DNA of 59,352 nucleotides from Akkermansia muciniphila (GTDB lineage: Bacteria; Verrucomicrobiota; Verrucomicrobiia; Limisphaerales; SXTU01), in assembly GCA_945874145.1 (NCBI GenBank), contig CAMCFN010000020.1:1-59352 (forward strand), read 5' to 3'. Positions within the stretch are counted from its first letter, which is position 1; each line of letters opens with the position of its first letter. The notes below the pieces were generated by a model. The model saw only the letters and a program-made list of their open reading frames with translations, was not told the origin of the DNA and ran no database searches. Below are positions 52,449 through 59,352 of the stretch, piece by piece. The position numbers and the translations under genes are program-made.

Positions 52449-53171
52449 ATGAGACAAAAGAGGCCAACTGTCCACGGCTTGCGGGAGTTCGGCTTGAGCG
52501 TCAGCAAGTTGAAGTCGCTGGGAACTACCAAAATCAAGCTGCATGCCGACTTAAGACATCTTAAAGAAAGTTCGTTGTTCAAGTTCGCTCCGGTTGAGCG
52601 CCAGCGAATGATTGAGCAACATTATGAACGTCAACTGTTGCGAGTGAGACGGGCGTGGCCCTTCGGCGGGCTTGATACAGTCCGCGTCGAACGACCGATC
52701 CGCCGCTTTCATTGCACGGTTGAGGCCAGACACGTATCGAGTCTCTTTGCTATGGAAGCTCTGGAATACGTTTGGATCGATGAAGTCAAGGGGCGGAAAC
52801 GGATACGAACATCCCTAAGGACGAGCACTCGATGGTATGCCGTGCAAGCGAGGTTTGCGATTCAGGTCGAAGGTCAAAAGCGCGGACTCCAGAACTACGA
52901 AGACAGAACCCTTGTATTTAGAGCCCAAGGCCCTGAAGCGGCTAAACGAAAACTCAAAGCCGAATCCGCACTCTACGGACAACCCTACCTCAATCCGGAC
53001 GGTTACATGGTCCGGTGGGCATTCGAGCGGATTCTCGACGTTTACGACCTCTACGACGAAGAGTTTAACCCCGAAGGAACCGAAGTGGCTTCCGTGTTGA
53101 AGGAGAGGCGCATGAAGCCGGAATTTGAGTGGAAGACTGGGCGGAGGAAAAAGGATGGAGGCTCGCGGTAG
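52449..53171 (+). CDS. DUF4288-like protein next to the hicBA cassette
   Basis: 240-aa cytoplasmic protein. The C-terminal half fits DUF4288: STRWYAVQARFAIQVEG, YEDRTLVFRAQGPEAAKRKL, YLNPDGYMVRWAFERILDVY, and EFNPEGTEVASVL. The N-terminal 110 residues are basic, helical and without known motif. Function is unknown; DUF4288 proteins are often seen near toxin-antitoxin or immunity genes. Start 52449 begins 25 nt after the second moxR repeat. G+C content is visibly lower than in the flanking metabolic genes, which fits horizontal acquisition together with hicBA. Confidence 0.7.
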   Translation: MRQKRPTVHGLREFGLSVSKLKSLGTTKIKLHADLRHLKESSLFKFAPVERQRMIEQHYERQLLRVRRAWPFGGLDTVRVERPIRRFHCTVEARHVSSLFAMEALEYVWIDEVKGRKRIRTSLRTSTRWYAVQARFAIQVEGQKRGLQNYEDRTLVFRAQGPEAAKRKLKAESALYGQPYLNPDGYMVRWAFERILDVYDLYDEEFNPEGTEVASVLKERRMKPEFEWKTGRRKKDGGSR

Positions 53172-53337
53172 TCCGCTCCAAAAATTCCGCCAGCTCGAGA
53201 TTCGCACCAATTGATCTGTGTCCTAATCGCCCGAAGGTGGTTCACTCCAAGCAGCCGAGTCGGCAAGCCTTTCAACTCGTGGTGACTGGCCACTTTCCCC
53301 GCTTGAACGCACCCGCGAGGAGTGTCATCAAGACGGC

Positions 53338-54417
53338 GTGAAAACCCCGTCTGACCCGGTCGTGCCGTCATCTCCCGTTCCGCCCACCTCCTTCAACCCC
53401 ATCGAGCCGCCCGCGCGCGATGGACTGACGCGCCGGGATGCCTTGCGCTCGGCCTTCGCCGCCGCAGGAGCCGCCACAGTGGTCGGCGGAAGCACCGCCA
53501 CCGCACAACCTGCCGCCAAGCCAGACCCGCGCCGCGCCTCCACCAAGCGCTACGCGATGAAGAAGTCCATAAACCTCTGGGCCTTCCCCTACCCCGACCG
53601 CATGAACCTGCGCGAATGCCTCCAGCTCGCGAAGGACGCGGGCTTCGATGGCATCGAGCTGAACTACGACCTCGACAACGACCTCTCGCCCAAGGCCGGC
53701 TCGAAGGAGTTTCAGGCCATCCGCCGCATGGCCGACCAGATTGGCATCCAGATCAGCGGCCTGTGCTCGTTCCTCTTCTGGCCTTACCCGCTCACCAGCA
53801 ACGACCCGACGAAGCGCGCGCGCGGCCTCGAACTCGCCGGCAAGATTGCGCAGGCCGCGAGCGACCTCGGCGTGGAGAACGTCCTCGTCGTGCCGGGCGC
53901 GGTGCACATCCCCTGGCGCACCGACCACGAACCGGTGCGCAATGACATTTGCGAGCAGCGCGCGAAAGAGGCCATTGCCGTGCTCGCCAAGACCGCCGCG
54001 AAGCAGAAGGTGTATCTCAACATGGAGAACATCTTCTTCAACGGCTTCCTCATGACGCCGATGGAGATGAACGCGTTTGTGGACCACTTCGGCAACGAGC
54101 GCGTGCGCATCCACTACGACACGGGGAACATCGCGATGTTCCAGCACGCGGAGCACTGGGTGCCGGTGATGGGCAAGCGCATCCAGAACATCCACCTCAA
54201 GGAGTTCACGAAAAAGGGCACGGACTTCTCGCTTGAAACCTTCCGCCCACTGCTCGACGGCACGACCAACTGGCCCGCGCTGTTGGAGGAGCTGGACAAG
54301 ATCAACTATCGCGGCTTCCTGACCTTCGAGTATTTCCATCCCTACCCGCACTACCCCGAGGCGCTCGTCTGGCAGACCAGCGATTCGCTGGACCGGATTT
54401 TGGGGAGAAAGGGGTAA
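53338..54417 (+). CDS. Tat-exported sugar phosphate isomerase/epimerase-like TIM barrel protein
   Basis: 359-aa xylose isomerase-like protein. GTG start 53338. After a Pro-rich N-terminus there is a twin-arginine leader (LTRRDALRSAFAAAGAAT). The barrel has the usual metal ligands: Glu in VYLNMENIFFN, Asp in IHYDTGNIAMF, His in IQNIHLKEFTKKG and Glu in GFLTFEYFHPYP, with DAGFDGIELNYD near the front. Such exported members are abundant in Planctomycetes and Verrucomicrobia and are thought to isomerise or epimerise carbohydrates. The substrate is unknown. A small membrane protein follows 15 nt later. Confidence 0.88.
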   Translation: MKTPSDPVVPSSPVPPTSFNPIEPPARDGLTRRDALRSAFAAAGAATVVGGSTATAQPAAKPDPRRASTKRYAMKKSINLWAFPYPDRMNLRECLQLAKDAGFDGIELNYDLDNDLSPKAGSKEFQAIRRMADQIGIQISGLCSFLFWPYPLTSNDPTKRARGLELAGKIAQAASDLGVENVLVVPGAVHIPWRTDHEPVRNDICEQRAKEAIAVLAKTAAKQKVYLNMENIFFNGFLMTPMEMNAFVDHFGNERVRIHYDTGNIAMFQHAEHWVPVMGKRIQNIHLKEFTKKGTDFSLETFRPLLDGTTNWPALLEELDKINYRGFLTFEYFHPYPHYPEALVWQTSDSLDRILGRKG

Positions 54418-54432
54418 ACCGAAACCTCCAAC

Positions 54433-54726
54433 GTGAGTCAACCATCCCTTGAGTTTTGGGTTCCCCACTTAGCAGTCGTGTTGTGCCTCTACGTCCTGAA
54501 GGCGGCGATCTTTGCGAAAGTTGCGAACCCTAGTCGTGGGCTAGGATTTTTCTTCCTTGGGGTTCTTGCGCTAATTCCGGTCACTTGGCTGAACTCACCA
54601 GACCTTACCAACAAGCACGTCTCCCATATGGCCATTCTTGTTGGAGAGCCAGTCGCACTGATGACGATTCCCGTCGCCTCCTATCTGGTCGACCATTTCC
54701 GAAACCAGCGTCATATGAAGCGGTGA
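54433..54726 (+). CDS. Small membrane protein of unknown function
   Basis: 97-aa protein, starting at GTG 54433. Three hydrophobic segments are visible at about 9-29, 36-54 and 66-88, and the tail is basic (HFRNQRHMKR). No family recognised. It follows the TIM-barrel gene by 15 nt, but its lower G+C content and different codon choice suggest a separate origin. The 111 nt that follow hold no further gene. Confidence 0.55.
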   Translation: MSQPSLEFWVPHLAVVLCLYVLKAAIFAKVANPSRGLGFFFLGVLALIPVTWLNSPDLTNKHVSHMAILVGEPVALMTIPVASYLVDHFRNQRHMKR

Positions 54727-54837
54727 TATGTGAGGGTTCCGATGGAAGTGCTTCTCGCTGTTCCTGCTTGGGTAGCGTTCTGGGTTTGGATCGAATTCCG
54801 CTTGCTCGGCTGGGTTTGGATTTAGCTAAAGTGCGTC

Positions 54838-55713
54838 ATGGCCCACTCCACTTTCAAAGTCGGTGACCTGACCGCTGTCGTCGGTGACAACGCGGCGCAT
54901 GAGAAGCATCGCGCCGGCTATAACGGCGTCTGGAGCCTACAGCACAACACCGCCAGCACGCGCAGCATCTTCGTGCCCGAGGTGGCGGGGCTGAACTACG
55001 AGCACATCGTCAACGGTGAGGAGCCACCGGACTCGAAGACGTTCTTCGAGCCGCGCAACGCGCCGATGACCTTCAATCAGCTCTCCAAGTCGGAGGGCGA
55101 GTTGCACCAGCCGCCCACGCCCACGTTCCACGTCGAGAGCTGGACGCGCTTCCAGCTCGTCGCGCCGCACTACCTCGACATGAGCTTCCGCTGCGTGGCG
55201 CACCAGCACGTCTTCCCGCGCGGCTACATGGCGATGTTCTGGGCGAGCTACATGAATGCGCCGGTGGACAAGTCCATGTATTTTCTCGGTGGCCTCGAAG
55301 GCCAGCCTGGCTCGAACTGGATGCAGCTCTGCACGCAGTTCCACAATCGCGACAGCACGGTGCGCCATCGCAACGACAAGCTGGAGCTCACCTTTGCGCC
55401 CGGCCGCGACGCGCTCTACAAGAGTCTCTCGACTTTCCGCTTCGACACGCCGCTCTTCTACGGTCACTTCAATGACCTGGTGTGGCTGGTCATGTTCGAC
55501 CGCACGGAAGGCATCCGGCTCACGCATTCGCCCAGCGGAGGCGGTGGGAACGCGGCGCTCAAGACGACCAATCCGGCGTGGGATTTCCAGTTCATCGTGC
55601 CCAAGCCGGAGGTGATGAAGGAATACGGTTTCAAGGTCCGCACCGTTCTGCGCCCGCGCTGCTCGCGGGAGGAAGTGCTGGAGGAATACCGCAAGTGGCG
55701 GGAAGTGGAGTGA
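54838..55713 (+). CDS. Conserved-looking cytoplasmic protein of unknown function
   Basis: 291-aa protein without signal peptide or membrane helix. Visible segments: GDNAAHEKHRAGYNGVWSL near the start, an aromatic-rich centre (YMAMFWASYMNAPVDKSMYF), and SPSGGGGNAALKTTNPAWDF towards the end. Trp, Phe, His and Met are abundant, as in beta-sandwich or galactose-mutarotase-like folds, but no motif lets me name it. Normal codon use and ATG start with good spacing support a real gene. It is convergent with the next enolase-type gene; a REP-like element lies between. Confidence 0.7.
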   Translation: MAHSTFKVGDLTAVVGDNAAHEKHRAGYNGVWSLQHNTASTRSIFVPEVAGLNYEHIVNGEEPPDSKTFFEPRNAPMTFNQLSKSEGELHQPPTPTFHVESWTRFQLVAPHYLDMSFRCVAHQHVFPRGYMAMFWASYMNAPVDKSMYFLGGLEGQPGSNWMQLCTQFHNRDSTVRHRNDKLELTFAPGRDALYKSLSTFRFDTPLFYGHFNDLVWLVMFDRTEGIRLTHSPSGGGGNAALKTTNPAWDFQFIVPKPEVMKEYGFKVRTVLRPRCSREEVLEEYRKWREVE

Positions 55714-55744
55714 CGTTTGCGAACCGGGCCGGCTGACCGACCTG

Positions 55745-55814
55745 TAGCGGTGGACTGTGACCGCCGAGTTTGGGCCGGGGCTGGCATTTGTTCGGCGCTC
55801 ACAGAGCGCCGCTA
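55745..55814. repeat. REP/BIME-like palindromic element
   Basis: Outer arms TAGCGG (55745-55750) and CCGCTA (55809-55814) enclose two hairpins: CGGTGG/CCGCCG (55748-55767) and CGGCGCT (55793-55799) / AGCGCCG (55805-55811) around CACAG. This head-to-head arrangement is typical of REP pairs. It lies in the convergent gap between 55713 and 55907. Confidence 0.6.
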
Positions 55815-55906
55815 AAAGTGCCGTTGCAGTTTTTGAACGGGTTGATAAAGGCCACCACGCAGAATTCAGGGAGCCCGGTTGACCGCGTCGGCAATGGGAC
55901 TTGGCC

Positions 55907-57106
55907 CTAGTAATCAGTAACCGAACCGTCCTTTTGCGTCGGGTGCGGCCACTTGTATTGGCGCTTGGGGTCGGCGTTCACCTTCGCGAACATGGTCTCG
56001 TCCACCTCCACGCCCAAGCCTACACCTTGCGGCGGCAGCGCGTTGCCATCCTTGTTGATTTCAAAGCTCGGCCGGGCGACGCCGGGGGGCATGAGATGGC
56101 CGTCGAGGTAGGCCTCATGAATCAGGAAGAGCGGCGTGGCGAAGGTGGCGTGGAGGCTGGCGCTGAGGCCGAGTTCCGAGCAGGTGCAGTGCGGGGCCAG
56201 CGGCACGAAGTAGGTCTCCGCCAGCGCGGCAATTTTCCGCATCTGCGAAATGCCCCCAGTGTGCGCGCAGTCGGGCTGGAGGATGTCGATGCAGCGCTCC
56301 TGCAAATACGGAATCATGCCCCAGATGGTGCGATCGCGTTCGCCGGTGGCCAGCGGGACATGGATGGCTTGCTTGAGACGCTTGAAGACCTCGATGTTGC
56401 CGGGCACGGCGGGCTCCTCGATAAAGAGCACGTCGTAGGGCTGAATCGCGGCAGCGAGCTGGATCAGCATCGGCGGCGGCACGGCGCAGTGGGCATCGAA
56501 CATCACGGCTCCGTCCGGACCAACGCGCTTGCGGGTCTCGGTGATGCGGCGCACGAGTTCTTCCACGTCCTTGGGGCTGCCGCTGAATGGATGCGGCCCG
56601 CCGGTGCCGGTCTTGAAGGCCTTGGGCGTCGGATAAAGGCGGACATAGTCGCGCACGGGTCCGCCGAGCAGCCGATAAACAGGCACGCCCCACAGCTTGC
56701 CGGTGATGTCCCACAAAGCCATATCCACCGCCGAGAGGACATGGGTGAGAAAGGAGCCGCCGCGGATGTTGCGATGGGCGCGATACACCTTCTGCCACAG
56801 GTGCTCGATGCGCGTGGGGTTCTGGCCGTCGAGCAACTCGAAGACGGATCGCGCAACATCGCAGGCCACGTTGGGATCAAGACCGGTGACTTCACCCCAG
56901 CCAAAGATTTTGTGGTTCGTCTCCAGCTTGAGATAGGCCTTGGTGCCCACGCGGAAAGCACGCAGGGCGGAAAGCTTAATGGTGCTGGTGCGATCCGCGA
57001 CCGAGGCGGCGGGGTTGTCCGCGCCCACAGCGTCGTTGAGCAAGGCAAGTCCGGCGGCGAGGGCACCAGCGGAGAGCAGGTCACGGCGGGAAGGAGAGGA
57101 ATTCAT
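55907..57106 (-). CDS. Tat-exported mandelate racemase/galactonate dehydratase-like enzyme
   Basis: 399-aa enolase-superfamily protein with a twin-arginine leader (SPSRRDLLSAGALAAGLAL). Metal ligands: Asp in VMFDAHCAVPP (about 200), Glu in LFIEEPAVPG (about 227) and Glu in LATGERDRTIWG (about 254). A His general base/acid is in APHCTCSELG (about 303), as in the galactonate dehydratase group; CAHTGGISQM is the following barrel strand. The capping domain starts at IKLSALRAFRVGTKAYLK. It probably dehydrates an acid sugar, in the periplasm if exported. The sarcosine oxidase-like gene ends 54 nt upstream on the same strand. Confidence 0.88.
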   Translation of the reverse strand: MNSSPSRRDLLSAGALAAGLALLNDAVGADNPAASVADRTSTIKLSALRAFRVGTKAYLKLETNHKIFGWGEVTGLDPNVACDVARSVFELLDGQNPTRIEHLWQKVYRAHRNIRGGSFLTHVLSAVDMALWDITGKLWGVPVYRLLGGPVRDYVRLYPTPKAFKTGTGGPHPFSGSPKDVEELVRRITETRKRVGPDGAVMFDAHCAVPPPMLIQLAAAIQPYDVLFIEEPAVPGNIEVFKRLKQAIHVPLATGERDRTIWGMIPYLQERCIDILQPDCAHTGGISQMRKIAALAETYFVPLAPHCTCSELGLSASLHATFATPLFLIHEAYLDGHLMPPGVARPSFEINKDGNALPPQGVGLGVEVDETMFAKVNADPKRQYKWPHPTQKDGSVTDY

Positions 57107-57159
57107 TGGCTGGCTTGGACGCGGGCGGAATGCATGGCTTCAACTGGATGCCGCACGGC

Positions 57160-58329
57160 TCATTTCGCGCGCGCGCCCTCACCGGAGACGAACTTGCGTT
57201 CGCGCCACTTGAAGCGGTCATGCGCAAGTCCGGGAATGCGTTCGACGGCGTCCGCGATGAGTTCGCCGAGCACGGGGGCGAACTTGAAGGCGTGGCCGCT
57301 GTCGCCTGCTGCAACGAAAAGTCCCGGCCGCTGCCTGTGGTGATCCAGCCAGAAGTTGCCGTCGAACGTGTCGCAGTAGAGGCAGAGCCGCGTGCCGATT
57401 AGCGGCGCGTCGGCCAGCGCGGGAAACGTGTCGCTCAGGAAGGCGCGGAAGCGCGGCTCGTCGTCGGGTGAGACTTCGCGCGGAGCGTCGGGCTGAACCC
57501 GGCGGCCGGGACCGTGATTGGCGACCTTGAGCGTGCCGTCCGCAAGTGCGGGGAAGCCATACCAGCCCGTGCGCCCGATGTCCGCCGCCCACACCGGGAA
57601 GCGCGGTGCCTGCCATTCCGCTGGATTCGCGACGCGGAAGTGCAGCACGGGCTGGCCGGTCGCCCACATCACATCGCTCAACTCCGGCAGCAACGTTGGC
57701 GTCCATGCGCCCGTCGCGAGCAGCGTCAGGTCGGCACGGAATTCGCGGCCGTCTTTCGCCTGCACACCGACCACGCGCGAGCCGTCCTCCAGAAACTGGG
57801 CGAATGCGCAGTGTTCGAAGACTTCCACGCCGTCGCGCCGGGCCTTCCGCACCAGCCATGCAACGACCTTCCCGCTCTCAGCCCAGCCACCAGTCGGATT
57901 GAGGTAGCCGTCGGGATAGTGCTCCGACGCCCACGCGGGGAAGCGGGCGGCAAGTGAGCGGGAGTTCAACTGCTCCAGTTTTTCACCCTGTGCGGTGAGC
58001 AGATTGAAGCTCTCAAACTCGAAACCACCCGGCTGCATCGGCGCGCGGGACAAGACGAGAAAACCGTCGTTGTGAAACAGCGGCTGGCCTGACTCACGGG
58101 TCCACCCAGGCCAACGTTCAAGCGATTTACGGCCCAGCTCGGTCCACAGCTCATCCGCGCCGTAGTCCATCCGCACCACTTTGCTGATGTCCGTGGATGC
58201 CGCCGCGGGCGTGGGCACGGGTCCGGGGTCGAGCACCGTGACGCGCCACCGCCGCTCACGCAGTTCCAGCGCGGCGGTCAGGCCGAAGACGCCCGCGCCG
58301 ACGATGACGATGGACTGAGTTGCGGTCAT
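57160..58329 (-). CDS. FAD-dependent oxidoreductase (monomeric sarcosine oxidase-like)
   Basis: 389-aa DAO-family flavoenzyme. The FAD-binding site is IVIVGAGVFGLTAALELRE at the N-terminus, with the acidic residue of the ribose site in VTVLDPGP. Further motifs are STDISKVVRMDYG, the substrate-region GGWAESGKVVAWL, and the C-terminal TRLCLYCDTFDGNFWLDHH with a Cys (about 318) in the place where monomeric sarcosine oxidase carries covalent flavin. GDSGHAFKFAPVLGELIAD ends the family signature. It should oxidise an N-methyl or secondary amino acid, giving hydrogen peroxide. Substrate not known. Its stop lies 53 nt before the dehydratase start, so they may share a transcript. Confidence 0.9.
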   Translation of the reverse strand: MTATQSIVIVGAGVFGLTAALELRERRWRVTVLDPGPVPTPAAASTDISKVVRMDYGADELWTELGRKSLERWPGWTRESGQPLFHNDGFLVLSRAPMQPGGFEFESFNLLTAQGEKLEQLNSRSLAARFPAWASEHYPDGYLNPTGGWAESGKVVAWLVRKARRDGVEVFEHCAFAQFLEDGSRVVGVQAKDGREFRADLTLLATGAWTPTLLPELSDVMWATGQPVLHFRVANPAEWQAPRFPVWAADIGRTGWYGFPALADGTLKVANHGPGRRVQPDAPREVSPDDEPRFRAFLSDTFPALADAPLIGTRLCLYCDTFDGNFWLDHHRQRPGLFVAAGDSGHAFKFAPVLGELIADAVERIPGLAHDRFKWRERKFVSGEGARAK

Positions 58330-58390
58330 GAGATGCTCCGGTTAGGTTCACCAAGAACGCTCCGGCGGTTCAAGCTCACTCTCACCCACC

Positions 58391-59173
58391 ATGAAGACCC
58401 TGCTCACCCTCCTCCTCCTCACCATTTGCCACCAAGCTGCCCAAGCGCAATTCAACCTGCTCGACGAGCTTAAGAAGAAGGCGACCGCGACGAATGCACT
58501 GCCTTCACTGGGCAGCCTGACCGAGGACCAGACGGCGAAGGCACTCAAGGAAGCGCTGGCGAAAGGCACGGAGCGGGCGGTGAAGCAGCTCGGCACCAAC
58601 GGCGGCTTCCTCACGAACCTCAACGTGAAGATTCCCCTGCCCGCGAGCTTGCAGAAGGTCGAGCAGACGCTGCGCAAGCTCCAGCAGCATGCGCTGGCCG
58701 ATGAGTTTGTCACCACCATGAACCGCGCGGCGGAGAAAGCGGTGCCCGCCGCTGCAACCGTCTTTGGCGACTCCATCCGCCAGATGACGGTCGCGGACGC
58801 GAAGACGATCCTCACCGGTCCAAACGACGCGGCGACGCAATACTTCCGGCGCACGAGCACGAACGCGCTCCACACGCAGTTCCTCCCCATCGTCAAGCAG
58901 GCCACGGACGCCGCCGGAGTGACCAGCGCCTACAAGGCGATGCTGGCCAAGGCCGGTCCAGTGGCCGGCCTTGCGCAGACGTTCGGGGGCGCGTTCGGCA
59001 AAAACCTCGGGCTTGATGCCGCGAACTTGGACGTGGACGCCTACGTGACCGGCAAGGCGATGGACGGCCTGTTCAAGGTCGTGGCCGAGGAGGAGAAACG
59101 CATCCGCGAAAACCCGGCGGCGCGCACCACAGACCTGCTCAAGCAGGTGTTCGGCGCGGTGAAGAAGCCTTAA
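58391..59173 (+). CDS. Exported DUF4197 protein
   Basis: 260-aa periplasmic protein. Signal peptide MKTLLTLLLLTICHQAAQA. The mature part is almost wholly helical and follows the DUF4197 pattern: LTEDQTAKALKEALAKGTERA, then VKIPLPASLQKVEQTLRKL, MNRAAEKAVPAAATVFGDSI, MTVADAKTILTGPNDAATQYF, and VDAYVTGKAMDGLFKVVAEEE, each quoted in short. Function of the family is unknown. It is divergent from the flavoenzyme gene and stands alone. Confidence 0.88.
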   Translation: MKTLLTLLLLTICHQAAQAQFNLLDELKKKATATNALPSLGSLTEDQTAKALKEALAKGTERAVKQLGTNGGFLTNLNVKIPLPASLQKVEQTLRKLQQHALADEFVTTMNRAAEKAVPAAATVFGDSIRQMTVADAKTILTGPNDAATQYFRRTSTNALHTQFLPIVKQATDAAGVTSAYKAMLAKAGPVAGLAQTFGGAFGKNLGLDAANLDVDAYVTGKAMDGLFKVVAEEEKRIRENPAARTTDLLKQVFGAVKKP

Positions 59174-59298
59174 TTCTTCGCCCCCAGTCACCGCCGCCCG
59201 CCCGCAGGGCCAATTCACTGACGTCGGCAACAAGCTGGATTGACGTGGGTTAACACTCTTGACTGGACCTCCCTGCCGCGACTTTTTACCCTCCGAGG

Positions 59299-59352
59299 AT
59301 GCGCTCTGCCTCCGGCCTGCTCACCCCGGCTCAACAACTCGTCCTCGACGGC
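59299..59352 (+). CDS. Possible 5' end of a gene cut by the window edge
   Basis: ATG at 59299 opens a frame of 18 codons (MRSASGLLTPAQQLVLDG) that runs off the window. GAGG directly before the ATG is close for a ribosome binding site. No family can be named from so short a piece. TTGACT at 59259-59264 may be part of a promoter, with no good -10 box. Confidence 0.35.
   Translation, partial: MRSASGLLTPAQQLVLDG

Noticed and set aside
1..59352. tRNA, rRNA, integrase or insertion sequence genes
   Set aside because: I looked for tRNA T-arm patterns, transposase or integrase motifs and rRNA-like stretches on both strands and saw none that held up. A covariance-model scan would settle the RNA part.

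Overview
The window looks like a chromosomal segment from a high-GC member of the Verrucomicrobiota, most likely the Pedosphaera/Limisphaerales (subdivision 3) side of the phylum. The assignment rests on content, not a search. It holds PVC-specific extracellular families (DUF1592/DUF1587/DUF1585 cytochromes with DUF1552 partners, a DUF1549/DUF1553 cytochrome with a DUF1501 partner, a giant GDSL-dehydrogenase-HEAT-cytochrome fusion), a TIGR03067 protein, a short type II pseudopilin with a Cys-Pro/Gly-Gly tail, many Tat-type leaders and a Cys-type sulfatase. No rRNA, tRNA, CRISPR array or recognisable transposase gene was found.

Layout. 0.2-7.4 kb: the giant cytochrome fusion (-), a pseudopilin (+) with a strong intrinsic terminator, and an RGG-rich protein of unknown function (-). 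7.5-9.2 kb: a TIGR03067 protein and a cysteine desulfurase. 9.2-14.7 kb: an RND efflux operon (YgaP-type membrane protein, unknown 144-aa protein, lipoprotein adaptor, RND pump) divergent from an ArsR regulator, with a palindromic operator between them. 14.7-18.3 kb: an eboD-like cyclase, an eboF-like phosphodiesterase and a membrane-anchored metallophosphoesterase, which look like a reduced ebo cluster. 18.3-24.9 kb: pgk-tpiA-secG-oppA, an orphan Imm53 immunity gene framed by an 18-bp inverted repeat, then oppB-oppC. 25-32 kb: zinc-ribbon protein, glucan phosphorylase, RecQ, a short HlyD-like protein and a zinc alcohol dehydrogenase. 32.4-49.3 kb: an almost continuous block of PVC extracellular cytochrome/partner pairs, with a right-handed beta-helix protein in the middle and a sulfatase at the end. 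This suggests export and oxidation or hydrolysis of complex, possibly sulfated, polysaccharides. 49.4-59.2 kb: two enolase-superfamily enzymes, MoxR with an inserted hicBA module, a Tat-exported TIM-barrel isomerase, a sarcosine-oxidase-like flavoenzyme and a DUF4197 protein.

Two compact accessory insertions stand out. A hicB-hicA toxin-antitoxin pair sits between two 61-nt copies (60 identical) of the 3' end of moxR, so that moxR remains intact. A lone Imm53 gene splits an opp operon and is bracketed by near-perfect 18-bp inverted repeats. Both look like small mobile or recombined defence-type cassettes with no integrase of their own. Several different palindromic REP-like elements lie in the intergenic spaces. 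All functional statements are from reading motifs. Start codons were chosen by ribosome binding sites, signal peptides and family start patterns, and several are uncertain.
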